Assembly: GCF_000224335.1 (NCBI RefSeq) | Contig: NZ_AFXZ01000012.1 | Span: forward strand, 62,001 to 126,000 | Source of the DNA: Bizionia argentinensis JUB59 | GTDB lineage: Bacteria > Bacteroidota > Bacteroidia > Flavobacteriales > Flavobacteriaceae | Reading direction: 5' to 3' | DNA: 64,000 nucleotides | Shown: positions 45,748 to 54,843 of the stretch, piece by piece | Layout of the letters: the number at the start of each line of letters is the position of its first letter | How positions within the stretch are numbered: position 1 is the first letter of the stretch | Position numbers and translations under genes: made by a program | The notes under the pieces: generated by a model | Seen by the model: the letters and a program-made list of their open reading frames with translations, nothing else | What the model was told of the DNA's origin: nothing | Database searches by the model: none

Positions 45748-46754
45748 TCTGCGTAATTCACATACTCCATTATCATAGTTCGAAACAGCGCTTGGTCATC
45801 AACGACAGCAGTGATAGGTATATAGAATAATTTATTTTCTAAACTTGTATACGACCTTAAACGCATGAAATCCTTCTCGGTAGTTAGTAATAAGTTTTTT
45901 TGTTCAAGCTGCGCAATATCGGCATCCGTAAACACATGATGATCCGGAAAGTTTAAATGCTTAAACTTAAAACCCTTATTTTTTAAATAGGCCACTAACG
46001 GACTTGCGTTAGCAATTCCAGTTACCAATGTAAATGGCTTTAAATCCATTAATTTTTGTGAGGTATTATTAGATAAAACGTTTTCTGAATAATCTATAGA
46101 ACTAAAAAACACCTTTTGATTGGTTTCGGGTTTAAGTTTTAAAATTATCTGTTCCTTTTCTCGCGGTGAAATAGTATCTGGACATTTAGTAACCACAATT
46201 ATTTGAGCACGTTTAGCACCACTTCTTGGCTCTCGTAAATTACCAGTTGGCAACACCCAATCATCACAATATAATTCATGATATGTGGTCAGCAAAATAT
46301 TAAAGCCAGCATCTACTCTTCTATGTTGAAAAGCATCATCCAATAAAATAACATCTAGTTTTTTAGGCAAACTTATCAGCTTTTCAATACCACGTTGTCG
46401 GTTAGAATCGACAGCAATTTGAACTTCTTTATAAAATTTTGTGTAAAACTGAAAAGGCTCATCACCTAATGTTTTAGCACTATCTGAATTATTAGCAAGT
46501 ATAAAGCCTTCTGTATCTCTTTTATAACCGCGACTTAAGGTTGCTACTTGGTATGAATCTTTTAAGATTTGTATTAAAAGTTCAATCATAGGCGTTTTTC
46601 CTGTTCCGCCAGTACTTAAGTTGCCCACGCAAATAATTGGCAAATTATAGGATTTACTTTTGAAAATGCGCATATCATAAAACTGATTTCGCAACCAAGT
46701 TATCGCGTAGTAAATAGGAACGATGGGGAATAAAATTTTTCGCAGAAGCTTCAT
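45744..46754 (-). CDS. lpxK: Tetraacyldisaccharide 4'-kinase
   Basis: LpxK phosphorylates the lipid A disaccharide at the 4' position at the inner membrane. The 336-residue protein starts with a hydrophobic anchor (ILFPIVPIYYAITWLRN), followed by GNLSTGGTGKTPMIELL, the P-loop of the family, then ATLSRGYKR and LLDDAFQHRR (Walker B-like). I use the ATG at 46754, because the upstream 13 codons contain the promoter of the divergent gene. Its product supports LPS production. Confidence 0.93.
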   Translation of the reverse strand: MKLLRKILFPIVPIYYAITWLRNQFYDMRIFKSKSYNLPIICVGNLSTGGTGKTPMIELLIQILKDSYQVATLSRGYKRDTEGFILANNSDSAKTLGDEPFQFYTKFYKEVQIAVDSNRQRGIEKLISLPKKLDVILLDDAFQHRRVDAGFNILLTTYHELYCDDWVLPTGNLREPRSGAKRAQIIVVTKCPDTISPREKEQIILKLKPETNQKVFFSSIDYSENVLSNNTSQKLMDLKPFTLVTGIANASPLVAYLKNKGFKFKHLNFPDHHVFTDADIAQLEQKNLLLTTEKDFMRLRSYTSLENKLFYIPITAVVDDQALFRTMIMEYVNYAD

Positions 46755-46774
46755 AACAACGAAAGTAATTATTT

Positions 46775-46782
46775 TATCTTTG
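46775..46782 (+). promoter_or_regulatory. -7 promoter element of the NIF3-like gene
   Basis: TATCTTTG, 19 bp before the ATG at 46802, inside the region a longer lpxK frame would cover on the other strand. Confidence 0.6.
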
Positions 46783-46801
46783 AACTTAAACATAAATAGA
46801 A

Positions 46802-47917
46802 ATGATTGTTCAAGACGTTATAAATTTATTAGAAGATTTTGCTCCTACTACTTATGCTGAAGATTTTGATAATGTGGGTCTATTAGTTGGAAATACTCAG
46901 GAACCGATATCTGGAATTCTAGTCACTTTAGACACTACGGAAGCTGTAATTGATGAAGCTATAGCCACCAACTGTAAACTTATTGTTAGCTTTCATCCAA
47001 TTATTTTTTCAGGTTTAAAGAAAATTACAGGCAAAAATTATGTGGAACGCGTGGTTATAAAAGCTATTCAAAATAACATTGCTATTTTCGCTATTCACAC
47101 GGCATTGGATAATGCATATCACGGAGTTAATAATATGATTTGTGAAAAGTTAAGTCTGACAAACCGTCAAATTCTAATTCCACAATCAGGAACCATAAAA
47201 AAACTCATTACGTATGCTCCATCTGCTGAAGCTTCAACAATTCGCGAAGCACTTTTTAAAGCTGGGGCTGGAAGTATTGGCAATTATGATAATTGTAGTT
47301 TCAATTTAGAAGGTACTGGAACATTTCGAGGTGGTAAAGATTCTGATCCTACCAAAGGGAAAAAGCTTGAAAACCATTCGGAAGCTGAAACACAAATATC
47401 CGTGACGTTTCCAAAGCATTTGGAAACTCAAATTTTAAAAGCACTTTTTACAACGCATTCTTATGAAGAAGTCGCTTATGAAGTTGTCAGCATAGAAAAC
47501 ACGAATCAACATATTGGCATGGGCATGATTGGCTCATTAGAAAAACCGATGCCAGAATCCGAATTTTTAGAGTATCTTAAAACTCAAATGCAAACAAATA
47601 CCATAAGACATTCGGCACTTCTGGACAAACCGATTCAGAAAGTAGCGGTTTTAGGTGGCTCGGGAAGCTTTGCTATTTCTGCTGCTAAACGCGCTGGCGC
47701 TGATATATTTATAACAGCAGATTTAAAATATCACGATTTTTTTCAAGCTGAAAACAGCCTAATTCTCGCGGATATTGGCCATTATGAAAGTGAGCAGTTC
47801 ACAAAAAACCTTTTAGTTGCATTTCTTATGAAAAAAATCACTAATTTTGCACCTGCCTTACCGGTAGGTAGGCTCATTTTATCAAATACCAATACAAATC
47901 CTGTTAAGTATTATTAG
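46802..47917 (+). CDS. NIF3-like dinuclear metal centre protein
   Basis: A 371-residue protein of the Nif3/GTP cyclohydrolase-1 type 2 family. It has an N-terminal half with YAEDFDNVGLLVG and VSFHPIIFSGLKKI (metal ligand His), a CutA-like insert in the middle and a C-terminal half ending DIGHYESEQFTK with the second metal ligands. Members form hexamers with a dinuclear metal site. Their cellular role is unsettled. It stands 3 bp before the coiled-coil gene, a gene pair that is common in Bacteroidetes. Confidence 0.9.
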   Translation: MIVQDVINLLEDFAPTTYAEDFDNVGLLVGNTQEPISGILVTLDTTEAVIDEAIATNCKLIVSFHPIIFSGLKKITGKNYVERVVIKAIQNNIAIFAIHTALDNAYHGVNNMICEKLSLTNRQILIPQSGTIKKLITYAPSAEASTIREALFKAGAGSIGNYDNCSFNLEGTGTFRGGKDSDPTKGKKLENHSEAETQISVTFPKHLETQILKALFTTHSYEEVAYEVVSIENTNQHIGMGMIGSLEKPMPESEFLEYLKTQMQTNTIRHSALLDKPIQKVAVLGGSGSFAISAAKRAGADIFITADLKYHDFFQAENSLILADIGHYESEQFTKNLLVAFLMKKITNFAPALPVGRLILSNTNTNPVKYY

Positions 47918-47920
47918 AGT

Positions 47921-48700
47921 ATGGCAAAAAAGAAAGAAGCAACGGTAGAAGAGCGTTTAAGAGCCTTGTATAACTTACAACTCGTAGATTCTCGCATCGA
48001 TGAAATTAGAAATGTTCGTGGAGAACTTCCTTTAGAAGTACGCGATTTAGAAGATGAAGTTGCTGGAATGAACACCAGATATGAAAAGCTTGATGACAGC
48101 TTAGAGGTTATAAAAAACGATATCAGTTCTAAAAAGAATTTGATTGAAGAGGCTAAAGCACTTATCAAAAAGTATAACGAGCAACAAAAAAATGTTCGTA
48201 ATAACAGAGAGTTTAATTCTATTTCAAAAGAAATTGAATTTCAAGAATTAGAAATTGAATTAGCTGAAAAAAATATAAACGAGTATAAGGTTCAGATTGA
48301 GCAGAAAAAGGAAGTGATTTCACAGACTAAAGAACGCTTAAAAGAACGTCAAACACACCTGAAGCACAAAAAAAGTGAGTTAGATGATATTTTGGCGGAA
48401 ACTGAAAAAGAAGAGCAAGCGCTAATTAAAAAATCAGAGGATTTCAAAAAATCTATCGAAGAGCGTTTAGTTGCTGCATATACCAGAATTAGAAAGAATG
48501 TTAAAAACGGATTAGCGGTTGTACCAATTGAAAGAGGTGCATCTGGAGGATCTTTCTTTACTATTCCGCCACAAGTTCAAATGGAAATTGCATCTCGTAA
48601 GAAAATAATTACAGATGAGCACAGTGGTCGTATTTTAGTGGATGCTGCATTAGCTGATGAAGAACGCACAAAAATGGAAAAGCTTTTTTCTAAATTATAA
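47921..48700 (+). CDS. CT398-like coiled-coil protein, zinc ribbon lost
   Basis: The 259-residue protein is mostly a long coiled coil (residues ~10-180, EIRNVRGELPLEVRDLEDEV onward), followed by the end domain LAVVPIERGASGGSFFTIPPQVQMEIA and DEHSGRILVD. In the C4-zinc-ribbon family this end has four metal-binding Cys (CGGC and CxxCGRIL). Here those positions are S, S, D and S, so the ribbon fold may persist without zinc. Its function is unknown, and the gene is linked to the NIF3-like gene. Confidence 0.88.
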   Translation: MAKKKEATVEERLRALYNLQLVDSRIDEIRNVRGELPLEVRDLEDEVAGMNTRYEKLDDSLEVIKNDISSKKNLIEEAKALIKKYNEQQKNVRNNREFNSISKEIEFQELEIELAEKNINEYKVQIEQKKEVISQTKERLKERQTHLKHKKSELDDILAETEKEEQALIKKSEDFKKSIEERLVAAYTRIRKNVKNGLAVVPIERGASGGSFFTIPPQVQMEIASRKKIITDEHSGRILVDAALADEERTKMEKLFSKL

Positions 48701-48723
48701 GCTTCAACCTTATTAAATACACT

Positions 48724-48755
48724 AAGCCTTCAATTCTTTGAAGGCTTTTTTTTTA
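48724..48755 (+). terminator. Intrinsic terminator
   Basis: AAGCCTTC and GAAGGCTT form an 8-bp stem followed by T9, after the coiled-coil gene. Confidence 0.85.
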
Positions 48756-48817
48756 TCATTATTTTAATAGTTTATTTATAAGGTTGCAATAATTTATACG
48801 TCTAAAATAAAAAAACT

Positions 48818-49474
48818 ATGAACAAACTACTCCTAATGGTATTGACTGCCATGTTATTTAGTTGTAATAACAACGCACAAGTTAACCCGAAACAACAAGA
48901 TATAATTAATGCAGAACCTATTGAGGTTGCCATGCAAAACGGAAAAGCCAAAGCTTATTTTGCTAGTGGTTGTTTTTGGTGTGTGGAAGCAGTTTACGAA
49001 AGTGTTAAAGGTGTAGATGAATCTATTTCTGGTTATGCAGGAGGTCAGACTAAAAACCCAACCTATGAATCTAGTAACACGGGAAGAACCGGTCATGCCG
49101 AAGCTGTTGAAGTAATTTACGACCCAGAAGTTGTTAACTTTGAAACCTTATTGGATGTGTATTTTTCGTCTCAAAACCCCACTCAGGTAAATGGGCAAGG
49201 TCCCGATAACGGATCGCAATACCGATCTATTATATTTTATCAGAACGCTGAACAAAAAGCTTTAATTTCAAAAAAAATTAAAGCTTTGGAAGCTGAATTA
49301 GGTAAAAAAGTTGCCGCTGAAGTGTATCCATTTCAAAAATTCTGGAAAGCTGAAGGGTATCATCAAAATTACGAGCGATTAAATCCTGACAATTCTTACA
49401 TTCAAAATGTATCGATTCCGCGATTAAATAAGTTCAAACGAAAGATGCCAGGCATACTAAAAGCCAATCATTAA
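48818..49474 (+). CDS. msrA: Peptide methionine-S-sulfoxide reductase, lipoprotein form
   Basis: MsrA repairs oxidised methionine. This 218-residue version has a signal peptide with lipobox (LFSCNNN), so it is likely attached to the envelope. The catalytic motif GCFWCVEAVYESVKGVDESISGYAGG is present (motif cut at residue ~52; catalytic Cys in GCFWC). The downstream SQYRSIIFY and the NYERLNPDNSYIQ resolving region follow in the normal order. Only one Cys after the catalytic pair is missing compared with some three-Cys forms. Confidence 0.95.
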   Translation: MNKLLLMVLTAMLFSCNNNAQVNPKQQDIINAEPIEVAMQNGKAKAYFASGCFWCVEAVYESVKGVDESISGYAGGQTKNPTYESSNTGRTGHAEAVEVIYDPEVVNFETLLDVYFSSQNPTQVNGQGPDNGSQYRSIIFYQNAEQKALISKKIKALEAELGKKVAAEVYPFQKFWKAEGYHQNYERLNPDNSYIQNVSIPRLNKFKRKMPGILKANH

Positions 49475-49521
49475 AAAAATAGTCATTCTGAACATAACTT
49501 CTTATTCAGAATGACTTTTTT
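49475..49521. terminator. Bidirectional terminator after msrA
   Basis: AGTCATTCTGAA and TTCAGAATGACT pair perfectly, flanked by A-run and T-run, between convergent genes. Confidence 0.85.
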
Positions 49522-49523
49522 CA

Positions 49524-50324
49524 TTATAGCTTTGTCGCTTTTAGTGTAAATATCAAAGGATATAAATTATCCACTGTTTTAAACATGCCGTTTTCTGTTG
49601 GAATCAAATCTGGCAGCACATTATAAGGACTTTCATTGTGTTCATGTAAATATTCAATATGCAAACCTGCTTCTGTTAAAGCATTTATAACTTCGCTTAA
49701 ACCGTGATTCCAGCCGTATTCTTTACTCACCATTGTAGATTCTTGATTGGCGTAAGTACCTTCATATTCCTCATAAATAGGTTCATCTTGCATATAGCCA
49801 TATTTCATAATGGGTTTCCCTTTTAAATAATCAAACATCCAAACAATAGGATGAAATTCAGCCATAAAAAACGTGCCGCCTTTTTTAAGTCGCTCGGCAA
49901 TCATTTCCCCCCAAGGTTTTAAATCTGGCAACCAACCAATTACGCCATAACTGGTAAAAACAATATCAAACTGCCCCTTAATATGTTCTGAAGTGTCCAA
50001 AACATTACAACAAATAAATTCGGCATCTAATCCTAATTCCCTGTTCAATTCTTGTGCTAACTTAATTCCTTCATCACTTAAATCTACTCCAACGCACTTG
50101 GCTCCTAGCCTACTCCAACTTAAAGTATCTTGACCAAAATGACATTGCAAATGCAATAGAGACTTTCCTGAAACAATACCCAAAGCCTCTAATTCATAAG
50201 GCATCAACGATGATTCACCTTTTTTAAAAGCAAGCATATTATACATATTACTTTCCGCGTGCACTTTCACTTTTGTATTCCATGTTGCTTTATTAGTAGC
50301 AAAATAGTTTTTTTCTAAATCCAT
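49524..50324 (-). CDS. Class I SAM-dependent methyltransferase
   Basis: The 266-residue enzyme has SAM motif I as LHLQCHFGQDTLSWSRLGAKCVGVDLSDEGI (motif near residues 56-85), motif post-I with Asp, and FDIVFTSYGVIGWLPDLKPWG as motif II. It is soluble. The substrate is unknown. It points away from the lipoprotein gene at 50383 and towards the kynurenine cluster only by position. Confidence 0.85.
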   Translation of the reverse strand: MDLEKNYFATNKATWNTKVKVHAESNMYNMLAFKKGESSLMPYELEALGIVSGKSLLHLQCHFGQDTLSWSRLGAKCVGVDLSDEGIKLAQELNRELGLDAEFICCNVLDTSEHIKGQFDIVFTSYGVIGWLPDLKPWGEMIAERLKKGGTFFMAEFHPIVWMFDYLKGKPIMKYGYMQDEPIYEEYEGTYANQESTMVSKEYGWNHGLSEVINALTEAGLHIEYLHEHNESPYNVLPDLIPTENGMFKTVDNLYPLIFTLKATKL

Positions 50325-50354
50325 TTTCTCATAATATATCTGCCTAAATTACTA

Positions 50355-50362
50355 TAACTTTG
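50355..50362 (+). promoter_or_regulatory. -7 promoter element
   Basis: TAACTTTG, 20 bp before the ATG of the lipoprotein gene. Confidence 0.55.
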
Positions 50363-50382
50363 TAACTTCTAAAACATTTATT

Positions 50383-51057
50383 ATGAAACCATATATACTT
50401 TTATTCTCGATTGTACTTTTTATGCAATCCTGTAAATCAGACAAGAACAATACATCAACAATTATTTCCGATGAAAATACTTTAACAGTTTCAGAGAAAA
50501 TAGCTCAAGCTTATGGCGTTAAAAATTGGGACGATGTAAACACCATTACTTTTTCATTTAATGTAAAAAAAGATAGTACAGTTTTTAAACGTTCTTGGGA
50601 ATGGTCTCCAAAAACAAATGATGTGAAATTAATGACTGATACCGACACTTTAAATTACAACCGAAATCAAGTGGATAGCACATCTATTAACGCTGACAAA
50701 TCGTTTATAAACGATAAATTCTGGCTATTAGCGCCTTTTAATTTATTTTGGGATTCAGGAACAACAGTTACAGATCCTGTGATAGAAAAAGCACCAATTA
50801 GCGAAAAAATGCTTAATAAAATCACTTTAACTTATACGAATGAAGGTGGATATACACCAGGTGATGCTTATGATTTCTATTATAACGACGACTTTCTGGT
50901 TGAAGAATGGATTTATAGAAAAGGTAATTCTGTTGAACCTTCTATGATTACAACTTGGGAAAACGACACTGATTTTAAAGGTGTACTTTTAGCTTTAAAT
51001 CATAAAAAAATGGACGATGACTGGGAGCTATATTTTACAGATGTTACCATAAAGTAG
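50383..51057 (+). CDS. Lipoprotein of unknown function
   Basis: A 224-residue product with signal peptide and lipobox (LFMQSCKSD, Cys ~residue 17). The mature part, with SFNVKKDSTVFKRSWEWSPKTNDV and an IWLLAPFNLFWDSG-like central segment, looks like an outer-membrane-associated beta-rich protein similar to other unnamed Bacteroidetes lipoproteins. No named domain was recognised. It is transcribed alone and ends before a strong terminator. Confidence 0.75.
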   Translation: MKPYILLFSIVLFMQSCKSDKNNTSTIISDENTLTVSEKIAQAYGVKNWDDVNTITFSFNVKKDSTVFKRSWEWSPKTNDVKLMTDTDTLNYNRNQVDSTSINADKSFINDKFWLLAPFNLFWDSGTTVTDPVIEKAPISEKMLNKITLTYTNEGGYTPGDAYDFYYNDDFLVEEWIYRKGNSVEPSMITTWENDTDFKGVLLALNHKKMDDDWELYFTDVTIK

Positions 51058-51133
51058 TTTCAAAACATCCAAAACTAGCTATTGGAACGTATATATAATG
51101 TAAATATCCCGCTTTAAGCGTCTATATATATTC

Positions 51134-51169
51134 AAAAAGCACTTCAATCACTGGTTGAAGTGCTTTTTC
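51134..51169 (+). terminator. Intrinsic terminator before kynU
   Basis: AAAAAGCACTTCAA and TTGAAGTGCTTTTT form a perfect 14-bp stem around a 7-nt loop. Confidence 0.85.
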
Positions 51170-51201
51170 TTTTTAGCGGTCATTCCTAAAATTATAATTC
51201 C

Positions 51202-51209
51202 TATTTTTG
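51202..51209 (+). promoter_or_regulatory. -7 promoter element of the kynurenine cluster
   Basis: TATTTTTG, 23 bp before the TTG start of kynU. Confidence 0.6.
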
Positions 51210-51232
51210 TGTAAACCGTAAAACAAAACACA

Positions 51233-52501
51233 TTGTCCAACTTCAAAACAGGTATTGATTTCGCTAAAGAACAAGACGAAAACGACACATTATCATGCTA
51301 TAGAAATCAGTTTCATATTCCGAAAGACAAACAAGGAAATGATATGATTTATCTCTGCGGAAATTCATTAGGCCTACAGCCAAAAGCTACCAAAGACTAT
51401 ATTAATCAAGAATTAGAAGACTGGGCAAATTTAGGTGTAGAAGGTCACACCCACGCTAAAAACCCATGGTTAGGCTATCATGAATTCCTTACGGATAGCA
51501 TGGCAAAAGTGGTTGGCGCCAAACCGATAGAAGTGGTTGTTATGAATACCTTAACAGCTAACCTGCACTTTATGATGGTGTCGTTTTACAAACCAACAAT
51601 CGAGCGTTATAAAATTATTATTGAGGCAGATGCTTTTCCATCGGATAAATATGCGGTAGAGTCCCAACTTCGTCATCACGGTTATGATGATAAAGAAGGT
51701 TTACTACTTTGGAAAGCTCGTGAAGGTGAAGAATTATTGCGTTATGAAGATTTGGAAGCCATTCTAAAAGAACATGGAGATGATGTGGCACTGGTTATGA
51801 TTGGTGGTGTTAATTATTATACAGGACAATTTTTCGACTTAAAACGTATTACAGAACTGGGACATAAACACGGATGTATGGTTGGTTTCGATTGTGCCCA
51901 TGGTGCTGGAAATGTGGAATTAAACTTACATGATTCGGGAGCTGATTTTGCCGTTTGGTGTACTTATAAGTATTTAAATTCAGGACCAGGAAGTCTGGGT
52001 GGTTGCTTTGTTCATGAACGTCACGCCCATAACAAAAGATTAAACCGCTTTACAGGTTGGTGGAGTCATAATAAGGAAACACGTTTTAAAATGCGTGATG
52101 AATTTGATGCAATTCCAGGAGCAGAAGGTTGGCAATTAAGTAATCCGCCAATATTATCTATGGCCGCCATTAAAGCATCATTAGATATTTTTGAGGAGAT
52201 TGGAATGAAAAAGCTAAATGAAAAATCTAGAGCTTTAACAGCGTATTTCGAATTCCTATTAAAACAAGTGGGCGATGATTCTATCCGAATTATCACCCCA
52301 GAAAACCCAGATGAACGCGGTTGTCAACTTTCTATTCAGGTGAAAAATGCCGATAGAAGTTTACACGATAAATTAACAGATGCCGGTGTAATTAGCGATT
52401 GGCGCGAACCAGACGTTATTCGTTGTGCACCCATTCCATTATATAATTCCTACCAGGATGTATATCATATGGTGGAGCGTTTAAAAAATATATTAGAATA
52501 A
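51233..52501 (+). CDS. kynU: Kynureninase
   Basis: KynU is the PLP enzyme that splits 3-hydroxykynurenine (or kynurenine) into 3-hydroxyanthranilate (or anthranilate) and alanine. The 422-residue protein starts at TTG (MSNFKTGIDFAKEQD). The PLP Lys lies in WCTYKYLNSGPGSLGG (~residue 245), with the cofactor Asp region GFDCAHGAGN before it and the RFTGWWSHN and DEFDAIPGAEGWQLSNPP family segments after. It is followed 65 bp later by kmo, the enzyme before it in the pathway. Confidence 0.96.
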   Translation: MSNFKTGIDFAKEQDENDTLSCYRNQFHIPKDKQGNDMIYLCGNSLGLQPKATKDYINQELEDWANLGVEGHTHAKNPWLGYHEFLTDSMAKVVGAKPIEVVVMNTLTANLHFMMVSFYKPTIERYKIIIEADAFPSDKYAVESQLRHHGYDDKEGLLLWKAREGEELLRYEDLEAILKEHGDDVALVMIGGVNYYTGQFFDLKRITELGHKHGCMVGFDCAHGAGNVELNLHDSGADFAVWCTYKYLNSGPGSLGGCFVHERHAHNKRLNRFTGWWSHNKETRFKMRDEFDAIPGAEGWQLSNPPILSMAAIKASLDIFEEIGMKKLNEKSRALTAYFEFLLKQVGDDSIRIITPENPDERGCQLSIQVKNADRSLHDKLTDAGVISDWREPDVIRCAPIPLYNSYQDVYHMVERLKNILE

Positions 52502-52566
52502 TAAGCACCTTGCACGTTAAAGGAGTTCTAGCAACTCCCAATTCTGTTTAACAGATAAATTAAAGC

Positions 52567-53985
52567 ATGAAAAACACACAACAAAATATATTGATAATTG
52601 GTGCTGGTCTTTGCGGTTCCTTATTAGCGCTGCGTTTAGGTCAACGCGGTTATAAAGTGAACTTAATTGAAATGCGCCCCGATTTACGAAAAACCGATAT
52701 TAGCGCTGGTCGTTCTATCAATTTAGCACTTTCAGATCGCGGTATAAAAGCGATGAATTTAGTGGGAATTCAAGATAAAATTGAACCACTTTGTATTCCT
52801 ATGAATGGTCGTTTATTACATGATGTTGAAGGTAATACTACTTTAGCACCTTATAGTGGTCGCGAGCACGAATACATTAATTCTATATCTCGTGGCATGT
52901 TGAACGCACTATTGCTAGATGAAGCTGAAAAGCACGATAACGTCAATATTTATTTTAATAGAAAATGTGAATCTGTCGACTTTGAAAATACCACAGCCCG
53001 TTTTACAGAATTCGATACCAAAAAAGAATTCATAGAAGATGCCGATATAATTATTGCTACAGATGGCGCTGGTTCTGCCATGCGTCAAAGTTATTATTTA
53101 GGTCATAAATTCTTATTTAGCTTTTCGCAAGATTACTTAAGTCATGGTTATAAAGAATTAAGTATTCTTCCAGGTGAAAATGGCAGTTATAAAACCTATA
53201 AAAATGCGCTTCATATTTGGGGTCGCGAAGCTTTTATGCTAATTGCTTTACCCAATTTAGATGGTAGTTTTACGGTTACTTTATTTTTAAGTTATGACGA
53301 AGGCGAATATAATTTCAATAACTTAACAACCGAAGAACGTGTTTTAGAATTCTTTACAAAGTATTTTAAAGATGCTTTAGATTTAATGCCGAATCTTATT
53401 GACGATTTTTTCACCAACCCAACCGCACCTTTAGGAACCGTGAAATGTTCCCCTTGGCATTATAAAGGCAACACGCTTTTAATGGGAGATGCGGCTCATG
53501 CTATTGTACCGTTTTATGGACAAGGTATGAACGCTTCTTTTGAAGATGTGGTAGAATTTGATAAGGTTTTAGATGAAGGTCACGATAATTGGGAAACCAT
53601 TTTTAAGGTTTACGAAAATTCACGCAAACAAGATACGGATGCGATTGCCGATTTAGCGATCGATAATTTCCATGAAATGAAGGGACATGTAAATCACCCG
53701 AATTTCAGAGAAAAACGCGATTTAGAAATGGCTTTTGAAAAAACATTTCCAAATGACTATTCATCAAAATATTCATTAGTCACATTTAATGAAGAAGTCA
53801 GCTATCGTGATGCCATGCTTCGCGGTCGTGCGCAAGACAAAGCCATATTGAATATGTTGGCAGATGGCGTTATTACCAAAACAAAAGATTTGTCGACTGA
53901 AGAATTACTAGTAACTTTAGAAAAAGTAAAAGTTGAAACGGACATAGTTTTAGAGGATGATAAAATTGCTGGATTACATAAATAA
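52567..53985 (+). CDS. kmo: Kynurenine 3-monooxygenase
   Basis: Kmo is the FAD- and NADPH-dependent hydroxylase converting kynurenine to 3-hydroxykynurenine. The 472-residue protein has the dinucleotide motif IIGAGLCGSLLALRLGQRG (residues ~9-27), the SAGRSINLALSDRG segment and the FAD-ribityl motif GDAAHAIVPFYGQGMNASFEDV (~312-333), all typical of Kmo. A likely C-terminal membrane helix of the eukaryotic type is absent. It acts just before kynureninase and supplies the 3-hydroxy branch used by the dioxygenase at 58 kb. Confidence 0.95.
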   Translation: MKNTQQNILIIGAGLCGSLLALRLGQRGYKVNLIEMRPDLRKTDISAGRSINLALSDRGIKAMNLVGIQDKIEPLCIPMNGRLLHDVEGNTTLAPYSGREHEYINSISRGMLNALLLDEAEKHDNVNIYFNRKCESVDFENTTARFTEFDTKKEFIEDADIIIATDGAGSAMRQSYYLGHKFLFSFSQDYLSHGYKELSILPGENGSYKTYKNALHIWGREAFMLIALPNLDGSFTVTLFLSYDEGEYNFNNLTTEERVLEFFTKYFKDALDLMPNLIDDFFTNPTAPLGTVKCSPWHYKGNTLLMGDAAHAIVPFYGQGMNASFEDVVEFDKVLDEGHDNWETIFKVYENSRKQDTDAIADLAIDNFHEMKGHVNHPNFREKRDLEMAFEKTFPNDYSSKYSLVTFNEEVSYRDAMLRGRAQDKAILNMLADGVITKTKDLSTEELLVTLEKVKVETDIVLEDDKIAGLHK

Positions 53986-54287
53986 GGAAGATAACATTAA
54001 TTAGAACTCAATATAAATTAAAGGGAAACTCCTAAATCAATTCAAAGTATTGAAGATCAAAATTCAGAAATAATAAGCGAAGGAATGAAGATGCGAGGCG
54101 TAGCTTCAAGCACGTAACTCCTAAAGTGCATGTTGCTTTAGCAATTTCCTAATTTTGATTATTATTTTTTGATTCGTTTTGTATCAAGACAAAATGAATA
54201 AGAACATAAAAGAAAACATTAATTAATACTCTTATTTACCCGAGTAAGAGTTCCTTTCTGTAAGTAAGGTTAGGCTGGGATTATATT
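53986..54287. repeat. Structured gene-free segment between kmo and the RidA gene
   Basis: No frame is present. Two hairpins are visible: CTAAAG..CTTTAG at 54121-54141, and ATTCGTTTTGT with ACAAAATGAAT at 54172-54199. The latter resembles an intergenic repeat I recall from flavobacterial genomes, but only one copy lies in this window. Confidence 0.4.
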
Positions 54288-54725
54288 ATGAGCGATAAAA
54301 AAAATGAGGTTCCTGCCTCCGCAGGAACTAAAGTAACACCAAGAGGAGCCTATCCAGCTGTAAAATGTGTGGGCGATTTTATATTTGTATCGGGAACTAG
54401 TTCGCGCAAAGCAGACAACACGATTGCTGGCGTCGATATTATTGACGAAATGGGAACAAAACACCTTAATGCAGAAGTTCAAACACGTGAAGTATTAAGA
54501 AATATTGATCGGAATTTACAAACCGTTGGGGCGTCTATAAAAGATGTGGTTGATGTGTCGTCATTTTTAGTGAATATGAACGATTTCGCAGGTTATAATA
54601 AAGCCTATGCCGAGTTTTTTGATAAAGAAACCGGACCAACCAGAACTACTGTTGCCGTTCACCAATTACCACATCCAGATTTGGTCGTAGAAATTAAGGT
54701 GACGGCTTATAAACCAACTCCTTAG
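54288..54725 (+). CDS. RidA-family protein, probable 2-aminomuconate deaminase
   Basis: The 145-residue protein has the RidA/YjgF fold with [23 protein letters not shown] and the closing [23 protein letters not shown], where the conserved Arg and Glu lie. RidA proteins hydrolyse imines or enamines. In kynurenine clusters a member deaminates 2-aminomuconate, and the aldehyde dehydrogenase gene right after it supports that. Residues ~7-13 (VPASAGT) are encoded by a 20-bp palindromic repeat inserted in the gene's start. Confidence 0.82.
   Translation: MSDKKNEVPASAGTKVTPRGAYPAVKCVGDFIFVSGTSSRKADNTIAGVDIIDEMGTKHLNAEVQTREVLRNIDRNLQTVGASIKDVVDVSSFLVNMNDFAGYNKAYAEFFDKETGPTRTTVAVHQLPHPDLVVEIKVTAYKPTP
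54309..54328. repeat. 20-bp palindromic repeat inside the RidA gene
   Basis: GTTCCTGCCTCCGCAGGAAC, a perfect-armed inverted repeat, encodes part of the RidA N-terminus. Confidence 0.85.
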
Positions 54726-54843
54726 TAGGCAGGAGTCTCATAAAAAGACGAAAAGAATTCGAGGCTACTAGATTCTTTTAAATCGGAATTTATAAAAATT
54801 CTATATTCTCAATGAAGAGAACTTTAGATAAAATCACTAGCAA

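Noticed and set aside
46755-46793. Longer lpxK start
   Set aside because: The region contains the promoter and leader of the divergent NIF3-like gene.
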